Below, in pieces: positions 55,913-64,000 of a stretch of 64,000 bases of DNA. Location of the stretch: positions 1 to 64,000 of the forward strand of contig JBCCIS010000020.1 of assembly GCA_039028155.1 (NCBI GenBank). Reading direction: 5' to 3'. The DNA is from Pseudomonadota bacterium (GTDB taxonomy: Bacteria; Pseudomonadota; Alphaproteobacteria; SP197). The notes below the pieces were generated by a model. That model did no database searches. It saw only the letters and a program-made list of their open reading frames with translations, and had not been told where the DNA came from. The position numbers were made by a program, and so were the translations under genes. The stretch's first letter is position 1. Every line of letters begins with the position of its first letter.

Positions 55913-56728
55913 ATGAGGCGCCTCGTACTTGCTCTAACAGTCATCCTCGCGACCGAACCGGTGAAAGCAGACTTCGGCGATGGCATTCCGGCGTTTGAGC
56001 GAGGCGATTACCAAGCCGCGTACGAGATCTGGCGTCCACTGGCCGAACAGGGCGACGCGCGTTCGCAGTTCTTTGTCGGCTACTTCCACTACGAAGGGCT
56101 TGGCGTCGCACGCGACTACGTTGAAGCCGTCAAGTGGTATGGGTTGGCGGCACAGCAAGGCTTGCCCGAAGCGATGGGCAGCTTGGGACTGATGTACCGG
56201 CACGGCCTCGGCGTCGACGAGAACGATGAAGCGGCCGCGCAAATGCTTCGTTTGGCCGCCGAGCAAGGAGTTCCCGAAGCGCAGGTTTTTCTAGGTGAGA
56301 TGTACCTGGCCGGAGAAGGCGTCGAAAAGGACGATCCCGAAGCCGCCTATTGGTTCCTGCGCGCCGCTGACCAGGGTCACCCCGGTGGTCAGTTCAATCT
56401 GGGTTACATGCATGACCTTGGCGTCGGCATTCCGGAAGATCGGGAAAAAGCGGTCGTGTTGTATCGCCAAGCTGCTGAACAAGGTCATGCCGAGGCGCAG
56501 GCGTCGCTCGGAGTCAACTACGAGCTGGGTTTAGGCGTACCAAAGGACAAGGTCCAGGCACTCATGTGGATGAGTTTGGCCGTCGCCCAGGGCGTTGAGC
56601 ATGTGCGGTTTAGGCGTACCTATCTGGCACGGCAGATGACGGATGAGGACGTCGCCGAAGCAGAACGCCTGGCACGAGAGCGTTTGGCCATCTATCCCGG
56701 TCTGGCGTATCCCGAACTGGACGACTAG
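55913..56728 (+). CDS. Exported Sel1-repeat protein
   Basis: 271 residues from ATG 55913, which gives a clean signal peptide (MRRLVLALTVILATEPVKA); ATG 55868 is also possible. Five Sel1-type repeats of 36 residues follow, for example AEQGDARSQFFVGYFHYEGL and AEQGVPEAQVFLGEMYLAGE. Sel1 proteins scaffold protein complexes, often at the envelope. The partner is unknown. Confidence 0.85.
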   Translation: MRRLVLALTVILATEPVKADFGDGIPAFERGDYQAAYEIWRPLAEQGDARSQFFVGYFHYEGLGVARDYVEAVKWYGLAAQQGLPEAMGSLGLMYRHGLGVDENDEAAAQMLRLAAEQGVPEAQVFLGEMYLAGEGVEKDDPEAAYWFLRAADQGHPGGQFNLGYMHDLGVGIPEDREKAVVLYRQAAEQGHAEAQASLGVNYELGLGVPKDKVQALMWMSLAVAQGVEHVRFRRTYLARQMTDEDVAEAERLARERLAIYPGLAYPELDD

Positions 56729-56740
56729 GCAGGTCCGTCC

Positions 56741-56950
56741 TCAGCGCTTCTCCTCCGTTCCCTCCGCATCCTCGGCCTCTTCCAGCTCGGCCTCGAAACG
56801 CAACAGGTCGTCGGGGATCGGCATGCCCATGGCGCGCATCTCGCCGAGTTTTTCCTGCAGCATCATGTGCAGTTCATGGCGGTCTTCCGGGCGATGTTCG
56901 ACACCCGACAACAGCCTGTTCAGTTCGAGCTTCAGATCGTCCAGGTCCAT
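56741..56950 (-). CDS. Small acidic hypothetical protein
   Basis: 69 residues: MDLDDLKLELNRLLSGVEHR, ELHMMLQEKLGEMRAMG and an acidic tail (AELEEAEDAEGTEEK). Mostly helical, with no motif. It converges with the Sel1 gene and is divergent from the DCC gene. The codon usage looks coding. Confidence 0.55.
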   Translation of the reverse strand: MDLDDLKLELNRLLSGVEHRPEDRHELHMMLQEKLGEMRAMGMPIPDDLLRFEAELEEAEDAEGTEEKR

Positions 56951-57057
56951 AACGGTTCCCTATGTCCACGGCTGGTTTCGCGCCGATTGTGCGTTGCTTT
57001 GCGCGCGCCGTCCATCGCGTCGCGGACTGGTCGGCGATCGTGCTATGGTCCCGCGCC

Positions 57058-57507
57058 ATGATCGCGCCTTACGCCTACCGCGACGATCCCGCGGTCCCGG
57101 AATTCGCCGATGACAGGCCGATCATCGTTTTCGACGGTCACTGCGTCCTGTGCTCGCGCTGGGCACGATTCGTGCTGAAGCACGACCGACAAGGGCGCTA
57201 CCGGCTGCTGCCGGCGCAGTCGCCGTTGGGTGATGCGCTCTACCGCCACTTGGGCCTCGACCCCGAGAACTACGAGACCAACATCCTGATCGAGGATGGG
57301 CGCGCCTGGTTCAAGTCGGAAGGGTCGATCCGCATGGCCAAGGGACTTGGCTTTCCGTGGTCGCTTGCGATCGCGTTCGCCGTCCTGCCGCGCGCTTGGC
57401 GCGACGGGCTCTACGACCTCGTGGCGCGCAACCGTTTCCGGCTGTTCGGCCGGCGCGAGGTCTGTTACCTCGTCGACAACGATTACCGCGACCGGTTCCT
57501 GGCATGA
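57058..57507 (+). CDS. DCC-family thiol-disulfide oxidoreductase (DUF393)
   Basis: 149 residues from ATG 57058; ATG 56962 is in frame. The family motif IIVFDGHCVLCSRWARFVL gives D-G-x-C-x-x-C near the N-terminus. RYRLLPAQSPLG and LYDLVARNRFRLFGRRE also match. The role is probably redox. The stop overlaps the ATG of the next gene, a saccharopine-dehydrogenase-like protein, so the two work in one operon. Confidence 0.85.
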   Translation: MIAPYAYRDDPAVPEFADDRPIIVFDGHCVLCSRWARFVLKHDRQGRYRLLPAQSPLGDALYRHLGLDPENYETNILIEDGRAWFKSEGSIRMAKGLGFPWSLAIAFAVLPRAWRDGLYDLVARNRFRLFGRREVCYLVDNDYRDRFLA

Positions 57508-59258
57508 GCGATACCAAGCTGACGGTCATGATCGTCGGGGGTTACGGCACGTTCGGCGGCCGGCTGTCGCGGCTTGTGGCCGTCGAGCCCGGGGTCAGGC
57601 TGCTGATCGCCGGCCGCAACATCGCCAAGGCGCGCGCCTTCTGCGACACCCATTTGACGGGCGCCGATGCGGAGCCTGTGGTTTTCGACCGCGATGGCGA
57701 CATTATCGGCGCGCTCGGCGCCCTTGACCCCGATCTCGTGGTCGATGCGTCCGGCCCGTTCCAGGACTACCCCGGCGACGTCTATAAGCTCGTCCGCGCC
57801 TGCATCGGCGGCGGCGTCAACTATATCGACCTGGCGGATGCTTCGGCCTTTGTCCTGGGCATCGGCCAGTTCAACGACGTGGCACGCGAACACGGCTGTT
57901 TTGCGCTGACCGGCGCCAGTTCCTATCCGACGCTGTCGGCGGCGGTCATGCGTCACCTGACCGAGCCGATGCCGCGGGTCGAGACGATCACCGCCGGCAT
58001 CGCGCCGTCCCCCCATGCGACGCTCGGCAAGAACGTCGTCATTGCCGGTATCTCCTATGCGGGCAAGCCGATCGAGCTCGTTTATCGCGGCCAGCCCGTG
58101 ACCGGCTATGCGCTCGCCGAAACCCGCCGCTCGACCATCGCGCCGCCGGGTGTGCTGCCGCTGAAGAACCGGCTGTTCTCGCTGGTCGACGTGCCCGACA
58201 ACCAGCTCATGCTGTTGCAGTGGCATGGCCTCAAGGCGATCTGGTTCGGCTTTTCGCCGGGCCCCGATCTGCCACAGCGCGGCTTCAACATCGCCGCCAA
58301 CCTCGTGCGCTTTCGTCTTTTGCCATCGCTCAAACTGTTCGCGCCGATCATCGCGCGCTTGGCGTCGTGGCTGCGCTGGGGCGAGGACCGCAGCGGCATG
58401 TTCGTCGCTATCGCCGGGCGCGGCGAAGACGGCACGCGCACCGAGCGCACCTGGCACCTGATCGCCGAAGACGATCACGGCCCCTTCATCCCGGCCATGG
58501 CGGTCGCCGCGGTCGTGCGCCGCTGCCTTGCCGGAAGGATACCTGAACCGGGCGCCCGTCCCGCGATCGACGATGTCGACTTGGCGGATTACGAAGCGCT
58601 CTTCGAACGGTTCTCCATGCGCTGGGGCGTGCGCGACGAGGGCCCCTCGACCGCCCAGCAGCCGCTCTATCGCCGCCTCCTGGGCAGCGCCTGGGACGAT
58701 CTGCCAGCGCCGATCCGCGGGATGCACGATCTCGACGGCACCATGGTCGCGGAGGGCAGGGCACGCGTCACGCGCGGCACGGGGTTTCTCGCGCGTCTGG
58801 CCGGGCGCGTGATCGGCTTCCCCGATGCCGGCGACGACATGCCAGTCAAGGTGACGTTCGCCGGCGAAGACGGCCAGGAGACCTGGCGCCGCGACTTCGC
58901 CGGCCAGACGTTCGAAAGCGTGCAGTCACAAGGGCGCGGCCGCTCGGCTTACCTGGTCAACGAACGGTTTGGCGCCATAACCGTCGGTCTGGGTTTGGCG
59001 GTCGCCGACGGCCGCCTCCGCATCGTCGTGCGCCGCTGGTCGCTGTTCGGTATCGCCATGCCGATGATGCTGGCGCCGCGCTCGGACGCCTACGAGTCGG
59101 TCGAGGAAGGCCGCTTCAACTTCCATGTCGATGTTTCCCTGCCGCTCGCCGGTCACATCGCCGGTTACCACGGCTGGCTCGAGCCGCGCCCGCTGACAAC
59201 CGCTGAAGAGGCCGAGATCGCGCGCGGCAAGACCGCCTTCGCCCAGGCGACGTCCTAG
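57504..59258 (+). CDS. Saccharopine-dehydrogenase-like protein fused to DUF4166
   Basis: 584 residues from ATG 57504 (ATGA overlap with the DCC gene). The N-terminal part is a Rossmann NAD(P)-binding domain (VMIVGGYGTFGGRLSRLVA, DLVVDASGPFQDYPGDVY, CIGGGVNYIDLAD). The C-terminal 170 residues are DUF4166 (YRRLLGSAWDDLPAPIRGMHD, ARVTRGTGFLARLAGRVIGF, RWSLFGIAMPMMLAPRSDAY). The pairing with a DCC protein recurs in other bacteria. The reaction is unknown. Confidence 0.82.
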   Translation: MSDTKLTVMIVGGYGTFGGRLSRLVAVEPGVRLLIAGRNIAKARAFCDTHLTGADAEPVVFDRDGDIIGALGALDPDLVVDASGPFQDYPGDVYKLVRACIGGGVNYIDLADASAFVLGIGQFNDVAREHGCFALTGASSYPTLSAAVMRHLTEPMPRVETITAGIAPSPHATLGKNVVIAGISYAGKPIELVYRGQPVTGYALAETRRSTIAPPGVLPLKNRLFSLVDVPDNQLMLLQWHGLKAIWFGFSPGPDLPQRGFNIAANLVRFRLLPSLKLFAPIIARLASWLRWGEDRSGMFVAIAGRGEDGTRTERTWHLIAEDDHGPFIPAMAVAAVVRRCLAGRIPEPGARPAIDDVDLADYEALFERFSMRWGVRDEGPSTAQQPLYRRLLGSAWDDLPAPIRGMHDLDGTMVAEGRARVTRGTGFLARLAGRVIGFPDAGDDMPVKVTFAGEDGQETWRRDFAGQTFESVQSQGRGRSAYLVNERFGAITVGLGLAVADGRLRIVVRRWSLFGIAMPMMLAPRSDAYESVEEGRFNFHVDVSLPLAGHIAGYHGWLEPRPLTTAEEAEIARGKTAFAQATS

Positions 59259-59352
59259 AGCAGATGAATCTGCTCTACTCATACAAATGGAGCGGGTTCA
59301 CGTGGCTAAGTGGAACCGTCAACCGGTTCCACTTAGCCACGATCCGCTCTAG
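59255..59352. repeat. Double hairpin repeat ending GATCCGCTCTAG
   Basis: First hairpin: TAGAGCAGAT-GA-ATCTGCTCTA. Second: a perfect 17-bp stem (GTGGCTAAGTGGAACCG, 59302-59318, with its complement at 59324-59340) and a five-base loop. The element supplies stop codons of both convergent genes and ends like the repeat at 47853. It likely terminates both transcripts. Confidence 0.75.
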
Positions 59353-60572
59353 CCGACTGCGCTGACGAACCACAGCCAGCCGGCGCCGGCCAGCAGGGTC
59401 GCGAGCGTGATCGGCACGCCGGTCCGCGCGAAAGCCCGGAATGAGATCGTCATGCCGCGTCGTGCCGCCGCGTCGACCACGATGATGCTGGCCAGGCTGC
59501 CGACGACGACCAGGTTGCTCGACAAGCCGCTGGCAATCGCCATGACCGGGCCCAGGCTGGCGTCCTCGGCGAACGGCAGCAGCAGCATGATGCTGGGCAC
59601 GTTCGACACGATGTCGCTCAGCACCGCCGTCACGACGAAGATGATGGCGGGGTCCGTCAGGTCAATGCCGGCTGACCGCATATCGGTGATCCAGGCCTGC
59701 GGCAGACCGGTCAGCTGCAGCGCGCCGTTGACGACAAAGAGGCCGATAAACAGGACCAGAAGCTGCCAGTCGATCCGGTGCAGCATCTTGTGTGAAGCGA
59801 AGTGCGCGTTGGCCAGCAAGATGGCGCCCGCGGCCAGCGCGATCAGATCGCGCGGCCAGTCGGTGATGATGAAGAGCCCGACCACGATGGCGGTGATCAC
59901 CGTGCCCTTTATGGCTTCGCCTTTTCGGAAGTGACGGTGCTTCAGGGGCTTCGCCTTGACGTGGTCCGGCAGATCCCAGTCGTGTTTGAACTGCCAGTCG
60001 ATCACCGCCCACACGATGACCATGGAGACAAGCGCTGGCACGGCCGTGTAGCCCATGAAGGCGGTGAACGAGAGATCGAAATGCTCACCGATCAGCATGT
60101 TCTGTGGGCTACCGATGATGGTTGCGATCGAACCGACATTGGTGCCGCAGGCAAGCGCCAGCAGAAACGGGACAGGGTTCAGCTTGCGGTCGATGCAGTA
60201 GCCCAGCAGGACCGGCGCCAGCGCCACGGCGACGACATCGTTCGTCAACAGCGCCGACATGACGCCTGCCAGGCCGACAACCACCGCCAGAAAGGCGCGC
60301 GGCCCCAGAGTTAGCGCGCCGATGCGATCGGCGAGCGCCGAGTATAGACCCGACAGATCGAAGTTCGCCGAGACGATCATCAGGCCGAACAACAGGCCGA
60401 TGGTCGAGAAGTTGATCGACGCGCCAGCCTGCTCGCGGGTCATGACGCCGGTGGCCAGAAGCGCGATTGCGCCGATCAGCGCGATCGCCGAACGGTCTAC
60501 CTTCAACCCCGGCAGGCTGCCGAAGATCATGCCGACATAAACGACGACAAAGACGACGATGATGATGGTCAT
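59349..60572 (-). CDS. SLC13/ArsB-NhaD-type ion or anion carrier
   Basis: 407 residues with about eleven hydrophobic segments. Ion-transporter superfamily features are ALLTNDVVAVALAPVLLGY, ACGTNVGSIATIIGSPQNMLI and the matching second half (VSNVPSIMLLLPFAED, SSNLVVVGSLASIIVVDAA). These resemble DASS/ArsB/NhaD proteins that move dicarboxylates, arsenite or sodium with protons. The substrate cannot be decided. It converges with the DUF4166 gene. Confidence 0.82.
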   Translation of the reverse strand: MTIIIVVFVVVYVGMIFGSLPGLKVDRSAIALIGAIALLATGVMTREQAGASINFSTIGLLFGLMIVSANFDLSGLYSALADRIGALTLGPRAFLAVVVGLAGVMSALLTNDVVAVALAPVLLGYCIDRKLNPVPFLLALACGTNVGSIATIIGSPQNMLIGEHFDLSFTAFMGYTAVPALVSMVIVWAVIDWQFKHDWDLPDHVKAKPLKHRHFRKGEAIKGTVITAIVVGLFIITDWPRDLIALAAGAILLANAHFASHKMLHRIDWQLLVLFIGLFVVNGALQLTGLPQAWITDMRSAGIDLTDPAIIFVVTAVLSDIVSNVPSIMLLLPFAEDASLGPVMAIASGLSSNLVVVGSLASIIVVDAAARRGMTISFRAFARTGVPITLATLLAGAGWLWFVSAVG

Positions 60573-60602
60573 GGTGTTTTCTTTGCGCGCTGTCGCGCGC
60601 GG

Positions 60603-60813
60603 CCCCTCACCCCCGCCCTCTCCCTCAAGGGGAGAGGGGGCTTCGCGTTTCCCTCTCCCCGGCGAGGGAGAGGGATGTGGAGGCTTGGGTGCGGCAGCGT
60701 CACGGAGTCCGATCGACCCACATCGAACGATGTGGGTCGTGAATCGGCCTCCGATTTGTAGATAAGAGCGAGGTCAAGGATTGGCCTAGCTCGGGCCGAA
60801 GCTGGGTGAGGGG
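60603..60813. repeat. REP/MITE-like intergenic element
   Basis: 211 bp bounded by the perfect inverted pair CCCCTCACCC (60603-60612) and GGGTGAGGGG (60804-60813). Inside are hairpins of CCCTCTCCC with GGGAGAGGG and a perfect 12-bp stem CGACCCACATCG-AA-CGATGTGGGTCG (about 60714-60739). No protein is encoded. It fills the gap between the SLC13-type and PPK2 genes. Confidence 0.7.
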
Positions 60814-60843
60814 GGCTGCGCCGACATTCGAACCGCACCGCCC

Positions 60844-61692
60844 TCACACCTTGCCGTCTTTTTCGGCGACCTCGGCTGCGTGATACTGCTTCTTGATCGC
60901 GTCCAGGTCGACGCTTGGCGCCGGAATCTTCGGATCCATCGCATCAAGCGTCTTCACGATGATCTCCGAGACCGCCAGATTGCGGAACCACTTGTGGTTG
61001 GCGGGAATGACGTACCAGGGCGCGTGCTCGGTGCTGCACTTGCTCAAGGCTTCTTCGTACGCCGTCTGATAGTCCGTCCAATAGCTGCGTTCCCTATAGT
61101 CGGCGTCGCTGATCTTCCAGTTGCGCGCGGGGTCGTCGATACGTTGTTTGAAGCGGCGCAGCTGCTCGTCCTCGCTGATGTGCAGGAAGAACTTGACGAC
61201 ATGGGTGCCGTTGTCGACCAGCAGCTGCTCGAAGTCGTTGATCAGATCGTAGCGTTTTGACCATACCGATTTCGGCACGAGGTCATGGACGCGCACCACC
61301 AGCACGTCCTCATAGTGCGAGCGGTTGAAGATCGCGACCTCGCCCTTGGCCGGTGCCGCCTTGTGGATGCGCCACAGGAAGTCATGGGCCAGTTCTTGAG
61401 CGCTCGGCTGTTTGAAGCCATAGGCGCGGCAGCCTTGCGGGTTCATCGCGCTCAGCACGTGATTGACGGTGCCGTCCTTGCCCGCGGCGTCCAGCGCCTG
61501 CAGGCAGATCAGCAGCGAGCGTTTTTCCTCGGCATAGAGACGGAACTGGAGATCACGCAGCTTGTCGCGATAGGCCTCGATCTCCGGCGTCGCCTCTTCG
61601 TGTGACTCGTGGCTGTCCTTGTAGCCGGCGTCGATCTTGCCGAGATCGACCTTGCTGCCCGGCTTGACGATGAACTGTTTGGCGTAGTCCAT
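60844..61692 (-). CDS. Polyphosphate kinase 2 (PPK2 family)
   Basis: 282 residues. Walker A is LQALDAAGKDGTV (about residue 66). The lid/Walker B region is IFNRSHYEDVLVVRVHDLVP, followed by KFFLHISEDEQLRRFKQRIDDPARNWK and DYQTAYEEALSKCSTEHAPWYVIPANHKWFRNL. It transfers phosphate between polyphosphate and nucleotides. The length matches single-domain PPK2. It is followed closely, on the same strand, by the end of the P-type ATPase gene, whose product may be functionally linked through energy supply. Confidence 0.9.
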   Translation of the reverse strand: MDYAKQFIVKPGSKVDLGKIDAGYKDSHESHEEATPEIEAYRDKLRDLQFRLYAEEKRSLLICLQALDAAGKDGTVNHVLSAMNPQGCRAYGFKQPSAQELAHDFLWRIHKAAPAKGEVAIFNRSHYEDVLVVRVHDLVPKSVWSKRYDLINDFEQLLVDNGTHVVKFFLHISEDEQLRRFKQRIDDPARNWKISDADYRERSYWTDYQTAYEEALSKCSTEHAPWYVIPANHKWFRNLAVSEIIVKTLDAMDPKIPAPSVDLDAIKKQYHAAEVAEKDGKV

Positions 61693-61704
61693 GGTTGTCT
61701 CCGG

Positions 61705-64000
61705 TCAGGGTTGCGCGTTCGGGTGAAGCGGCTGGCTGACTGTCTCCAGATGTTTGCTGCGGTGGCGCGCCCGGTTCTCAAGCAGCCGGTAGAGGCCGAG
61801 CTTTGCGACGTCCAGGATGAACATCCAGACGATGACATAGGCCCAGACCAGCGCGATCACCGTCCACGGCAGGGCCGGCATCAACCAACCGAAACCGCAC
61901 ATCAAGACGGCGAAGACCTGGGTGCCGAAGATGGCGCCGAACAGCGTCATGCTGGGCAAAGGTGGCGACAGGAAGAATCCCTTGGTGCGCGTCACGAACA
62001 GCATCAGGTGCCCGCCCGCGACCAACTGAAGAAACACGGCCGTCTGCAGATGCGCCTGATCCATCGGTATCCACGCCTGCAGATCGGCGTCGTTCATCCA
62101 CGCCATGCCGATCAGCAGCAGGCCGAAACTCTGGGCGACGGCAAGGATGCCCATGACCGATGAACACAGGAGGACGCGGCGTATCTCCCAGCGCACCGGT
62201 TTCTTGTCGATGCGCGTGTTGTCATACGCGATTGTCATGATCGGGATGTCGTCAAGCAGCGCCAGCGCGATGATCATGACGGCGGTCAGCGGGCGGAAGT
62301 CGAAGAAGATCGTCGCCAGCACGACCACGAACATGATGTCGATGGTCATGGCGATCCGATAGATCGTGTAGCTCATGATGCGCTCAAAGATCTGCCGCGC
62401 TTCCTCGATCGCCGTGATGATGACGGAGAGACCCGGTGCGGTCAGGATCAGCGCCGCCGCCGCGCGAGCTGCGTCGGTCGCGCCACTGACCGCGATGCCG
62501 CAATCGGCCTGTTTCAACGCCGGCGCGTCGTTCACGCCGTCACCGGTCATCGCGACGATATGGCCGCGGCGCTGTAGTGCCTTGACGATGCCGTACTTGT
62601 GCTCGGGGAAGACGCGCGCGAACCCCTCGGCTTTCTCGATCGCTTCGGCCGTCTGGTCCGACACGTGGTCGGGGTCGCTGCCTTCCTTGAACAGATCGTT
62701 GGCGGCCTGGATGTGTGTTCCCATGCCCAACTGCCCGGCGATCTCGCTGGCGATGGCGACATCGTCGCCGGTTACCATCTTGACCTCCAGGCCGTGCTCT
62801 TGCGCTTGACGGATCGTTTCCTTCGAATCATCGCGCGGCGGGTCAAAGAGCGGCAGGATGCCCAGGAACGTCCAGGTCGAACCGCCGTCCTTCGACGATG
62901 CCACGCCCAAGGCGCGATAGCCCTTTGCTGCCATGGCGTCGACCGCGTGCTGAGCTTTCTCCTCGGTCGCCTTGTCCAGTTTCGCCATGGCGGTGATTAC
63001 CTGAGGCGCGCCCTTGGTGACCATTTCCTTGTTGCCTCCGGCATCGGTCACCGTCGCCTGCGTTCTCTTGTGCACGGGATCGAACGGTGTGAAGTCGGTC
63101 TGGGTGTAGCCGGACAAGGTCGACGGGTCCTTGACGCCGGCGATAACCGCTAGGTCGATGGCGTCGTCATTCTCCTTCTTCGACGCCAAGGCGCCGGCCA
63201 GGACGCAGGCCTCCGGCGTCGCATCGCCGAACACCACAGGGTCGCCCAGGGTCAGCTGGTTCTTGGTCAGCGTTCCCGTCTTGTCGGAACACAGGATGTC
63301 GACACCGGCCATCTCCTCGATGCCTTCCAGGCGCGAGACGATAGCTTTCCTTTTCGACAGCGCCAGCGCGCCCAGCGCCATGGTGACCGACAGCACGGCC
63401 GGCATGGCGACGGGGATCGAGGCGATGACCAGGATAAGCACGAACTGCAGGATCTTGACCGCATCGCTCCAGTGCCAGGCGTCCTGCACTACGATGTCGC
63501 GGTAGAGTTCGAAGCCGATCAAGAGGATGCTCAGTCCGATCGCCATGACGATCAGAAAGTCGCCGATGCGCATCACCGCCTGTTGCGAATGCGACTTGGC
63601 GCCCGCGCCGGCGACCAGCTTGGCTGTGCGGCCGAAGAACGTGTTGGACCCGGTGCCCGTCACGACGGCGATCATTTCGCCCTGTTTGGCGATGCTGCCG
63701 GAATAGGCGCTCTCGCCGACCTTTTTGTTGACCGGCAGGGACTCGCCGGTCAGTGCCGACTGGTCGATGCTGATATAGTCGCCGTCGACCAGCGCGACAT
63801 CGGCGGGCACGATCTCGCCCAGGCGCAGGCGCACCACGTCGCCGGGCACCAGATCCGCCGCGTCGATGGTCGACCACGCGCCGTCGCGCTCGACATGGGC
63901 TTTCGGCGCCAGGCCCTTCTTCAGCGCGGCAAGCGCGTTGGCCGCCTTGCGTTCCTGCCAGAACCCGATGCCGGCGTTATAGATCAGCAGCACCATGATG
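61705..64000 (-). CDS. P-type ATPase, proton-efflux (P3A-like), N-terminus outside window
   Basis: At least 763 residues; the frame is still open at the window end, so the first helices lie outside. The actuator TGES (ALTGESLPV), the phosphorylation site DKTGT (ILCSDKTGTLTKNQL), a KGAPQ nucleotide-binding motif and the hinge MTGDGVNDAPALK are intact. Loops follow plasma-membrane H+-ATPases of the fungal/plant/prokaryotic P3A group. The C-terminus is short and basic without an obvious autoinhibitory domain. Confidence 0.88.
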   Translation of the reverse strand, partial: IMVLLIYNAGIGFWQERKAANALAALKKGLAPKAHVERDGAWSTIDAADLVPGDVVRLRLGEIVPADVALVDGDYISIDQSALTGESLPVNKKVGESAYSGSIAKQGEMIAVVTGTGSNTFFGRTAKLVAGAGAKSHSQQAVMRIGDFLIVMAIGLSILLIGFELYRDIVVQDAWHWSDAVKILQFVLILVIASIPVAMPAVLSVTMALGALALSKRKAIVSRLEGIEEMAGVDILCSDKTGTLTKNQLTLGDPVVFGDATPEACVLAGALASKKENDDAIDLAVIAGVKDPSTLSGYTQTDFTPFDPVHKRTQATVTDAGGNKEMVTKGAPQVITAMAKLDKATEEKAQHAVDAMAAKGYRALGVASSKDGGSTWTFLGILPLFDPPRDDSKETIRQAQEHGLEVKMVTGDDVAIASEIAGQLGMGTHIQAANDLFKEGSDPDHVSDQTAEAIEKAEGFARVFPEHKYGIVKALQRRGHIVAMTGDGVNDAPALKQADCGIAVSGATDAARAAAALILTAPGLSVIITAIEEARQIFERIMSYTIYRIAMTIDIMFVVVLATIFFDFRPLTAVMIIALALLDDIPIMTIAYDNTRIDKKPVRWEIRRVLLCSSVMGILAVAQSFGLLLIGMAWMNDADLQAWIPMDQAHLQTAVFLQLVAGGHLMLFVTRTKGFFLSPPLPSMTLFGAIFGTQVFAVLMCGFGWLMPALPWTVIALVWAYVIVWMFILDVAKLGLYRLLENRARHRSKHLETVSQPLHPNAQP

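Overview
The window is GC-rich DNA from an alphaproteobacterium, probably of the Rhodospirillales type. This is inferred from codon bias, from the mix of transporters and a Xre/RES pair, and from GC-rich intergenic hairpins; no rRNA or tRNA gene was seen to fix the taxon. Both edges cut genes: a DUF899 protein on the left and a proton-pump-like P-type ATPase on the right.

Region 1 (1-2210) holds small host genes: DUF899, an ArsR repressor, a Rid-family protein, a GFA protein whose start seems to need a -1 frameshift at A AAA AAG, and a DUF5680 protein.

Region 2 (about 2376-35780) is a 33-kb podovirus-type morphogenesis island: terminase small and large subunits, a T7-like portal, scaffold, capsid, two tail-tubular proteins, internal virion proteins, two tail fibres and small membrane proteins. 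I see no integrase, repressor, replication gene, att site or peptidoglycan hydrolase. It therefore looks like either a decayed prophage or a domesticated particle-making locus.

The most interesting system lies inside this island. Two large proteins (1204 and 941 residues) share a nearly identical helical N-terminal region of about 475 residues that resembles internal (ejected) virion proteins. They end in unrelated toxin-like domains: a BECR-type nuclease-like tip (13561-17175) and an ADP-ribosyltransferase tip with R, S-x-S and E-x-E motifs (24413-27238). A third, 5'-truncated module (27632-28909) carries a pre-toxin-like region and another ADP-ribosyltransferase tip. Five short charged proteins of one family that I do not recognise (N-terminal W-x-[ND]-P-x-L-[ST], C-terminal aromatic-x-[KQR]-W) accompany these modules. 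Two of them start on the ATGA overlapping the stop of an ADP-ribosyltransferase tip, and two stand alone. A minus-strand gene facing the first toxin is an immunity candidate. The tips and small genes are visibly AT-richer than the rest (about 48% GC against about 75% in 60-base samples). Four copies of a modular repeat lie only in this accessory zone: 12-bp inverted ends, conserved blocks ACGTCC[GA]AAAC and CCCGATC, and a hairpin between them that keeps pairing while its sequence changes. Together this reads as a virion-delivered polymorphic toxin array.

Region 3 (35777-64000) is host chromosome: MFS and APC transporters, YedK, an EamA exporter, an adenylate-cyclase/TPR protein, a two-subunit TPP decarboxylase, a Rieske oxygenase under a divergent TetR gene with a perfect 24-bp palindrome, a cytidine-deaminase-like enzyme, a Xre-RES toxin-antitoxin pair with an autoregulatory promoter, a polyamine-type ABC operon divergent from an RpiR regulator with two operators, exported proteins, a DCC oxidoreductase overlapping a saccharopine-dehydrogenase-like/DUF4166 protein, an SLC13-type carrier, PPK2 and the P-type ATPase. 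Dispersed repeats ending GATCCGCTCTAG sit between convergent genes.
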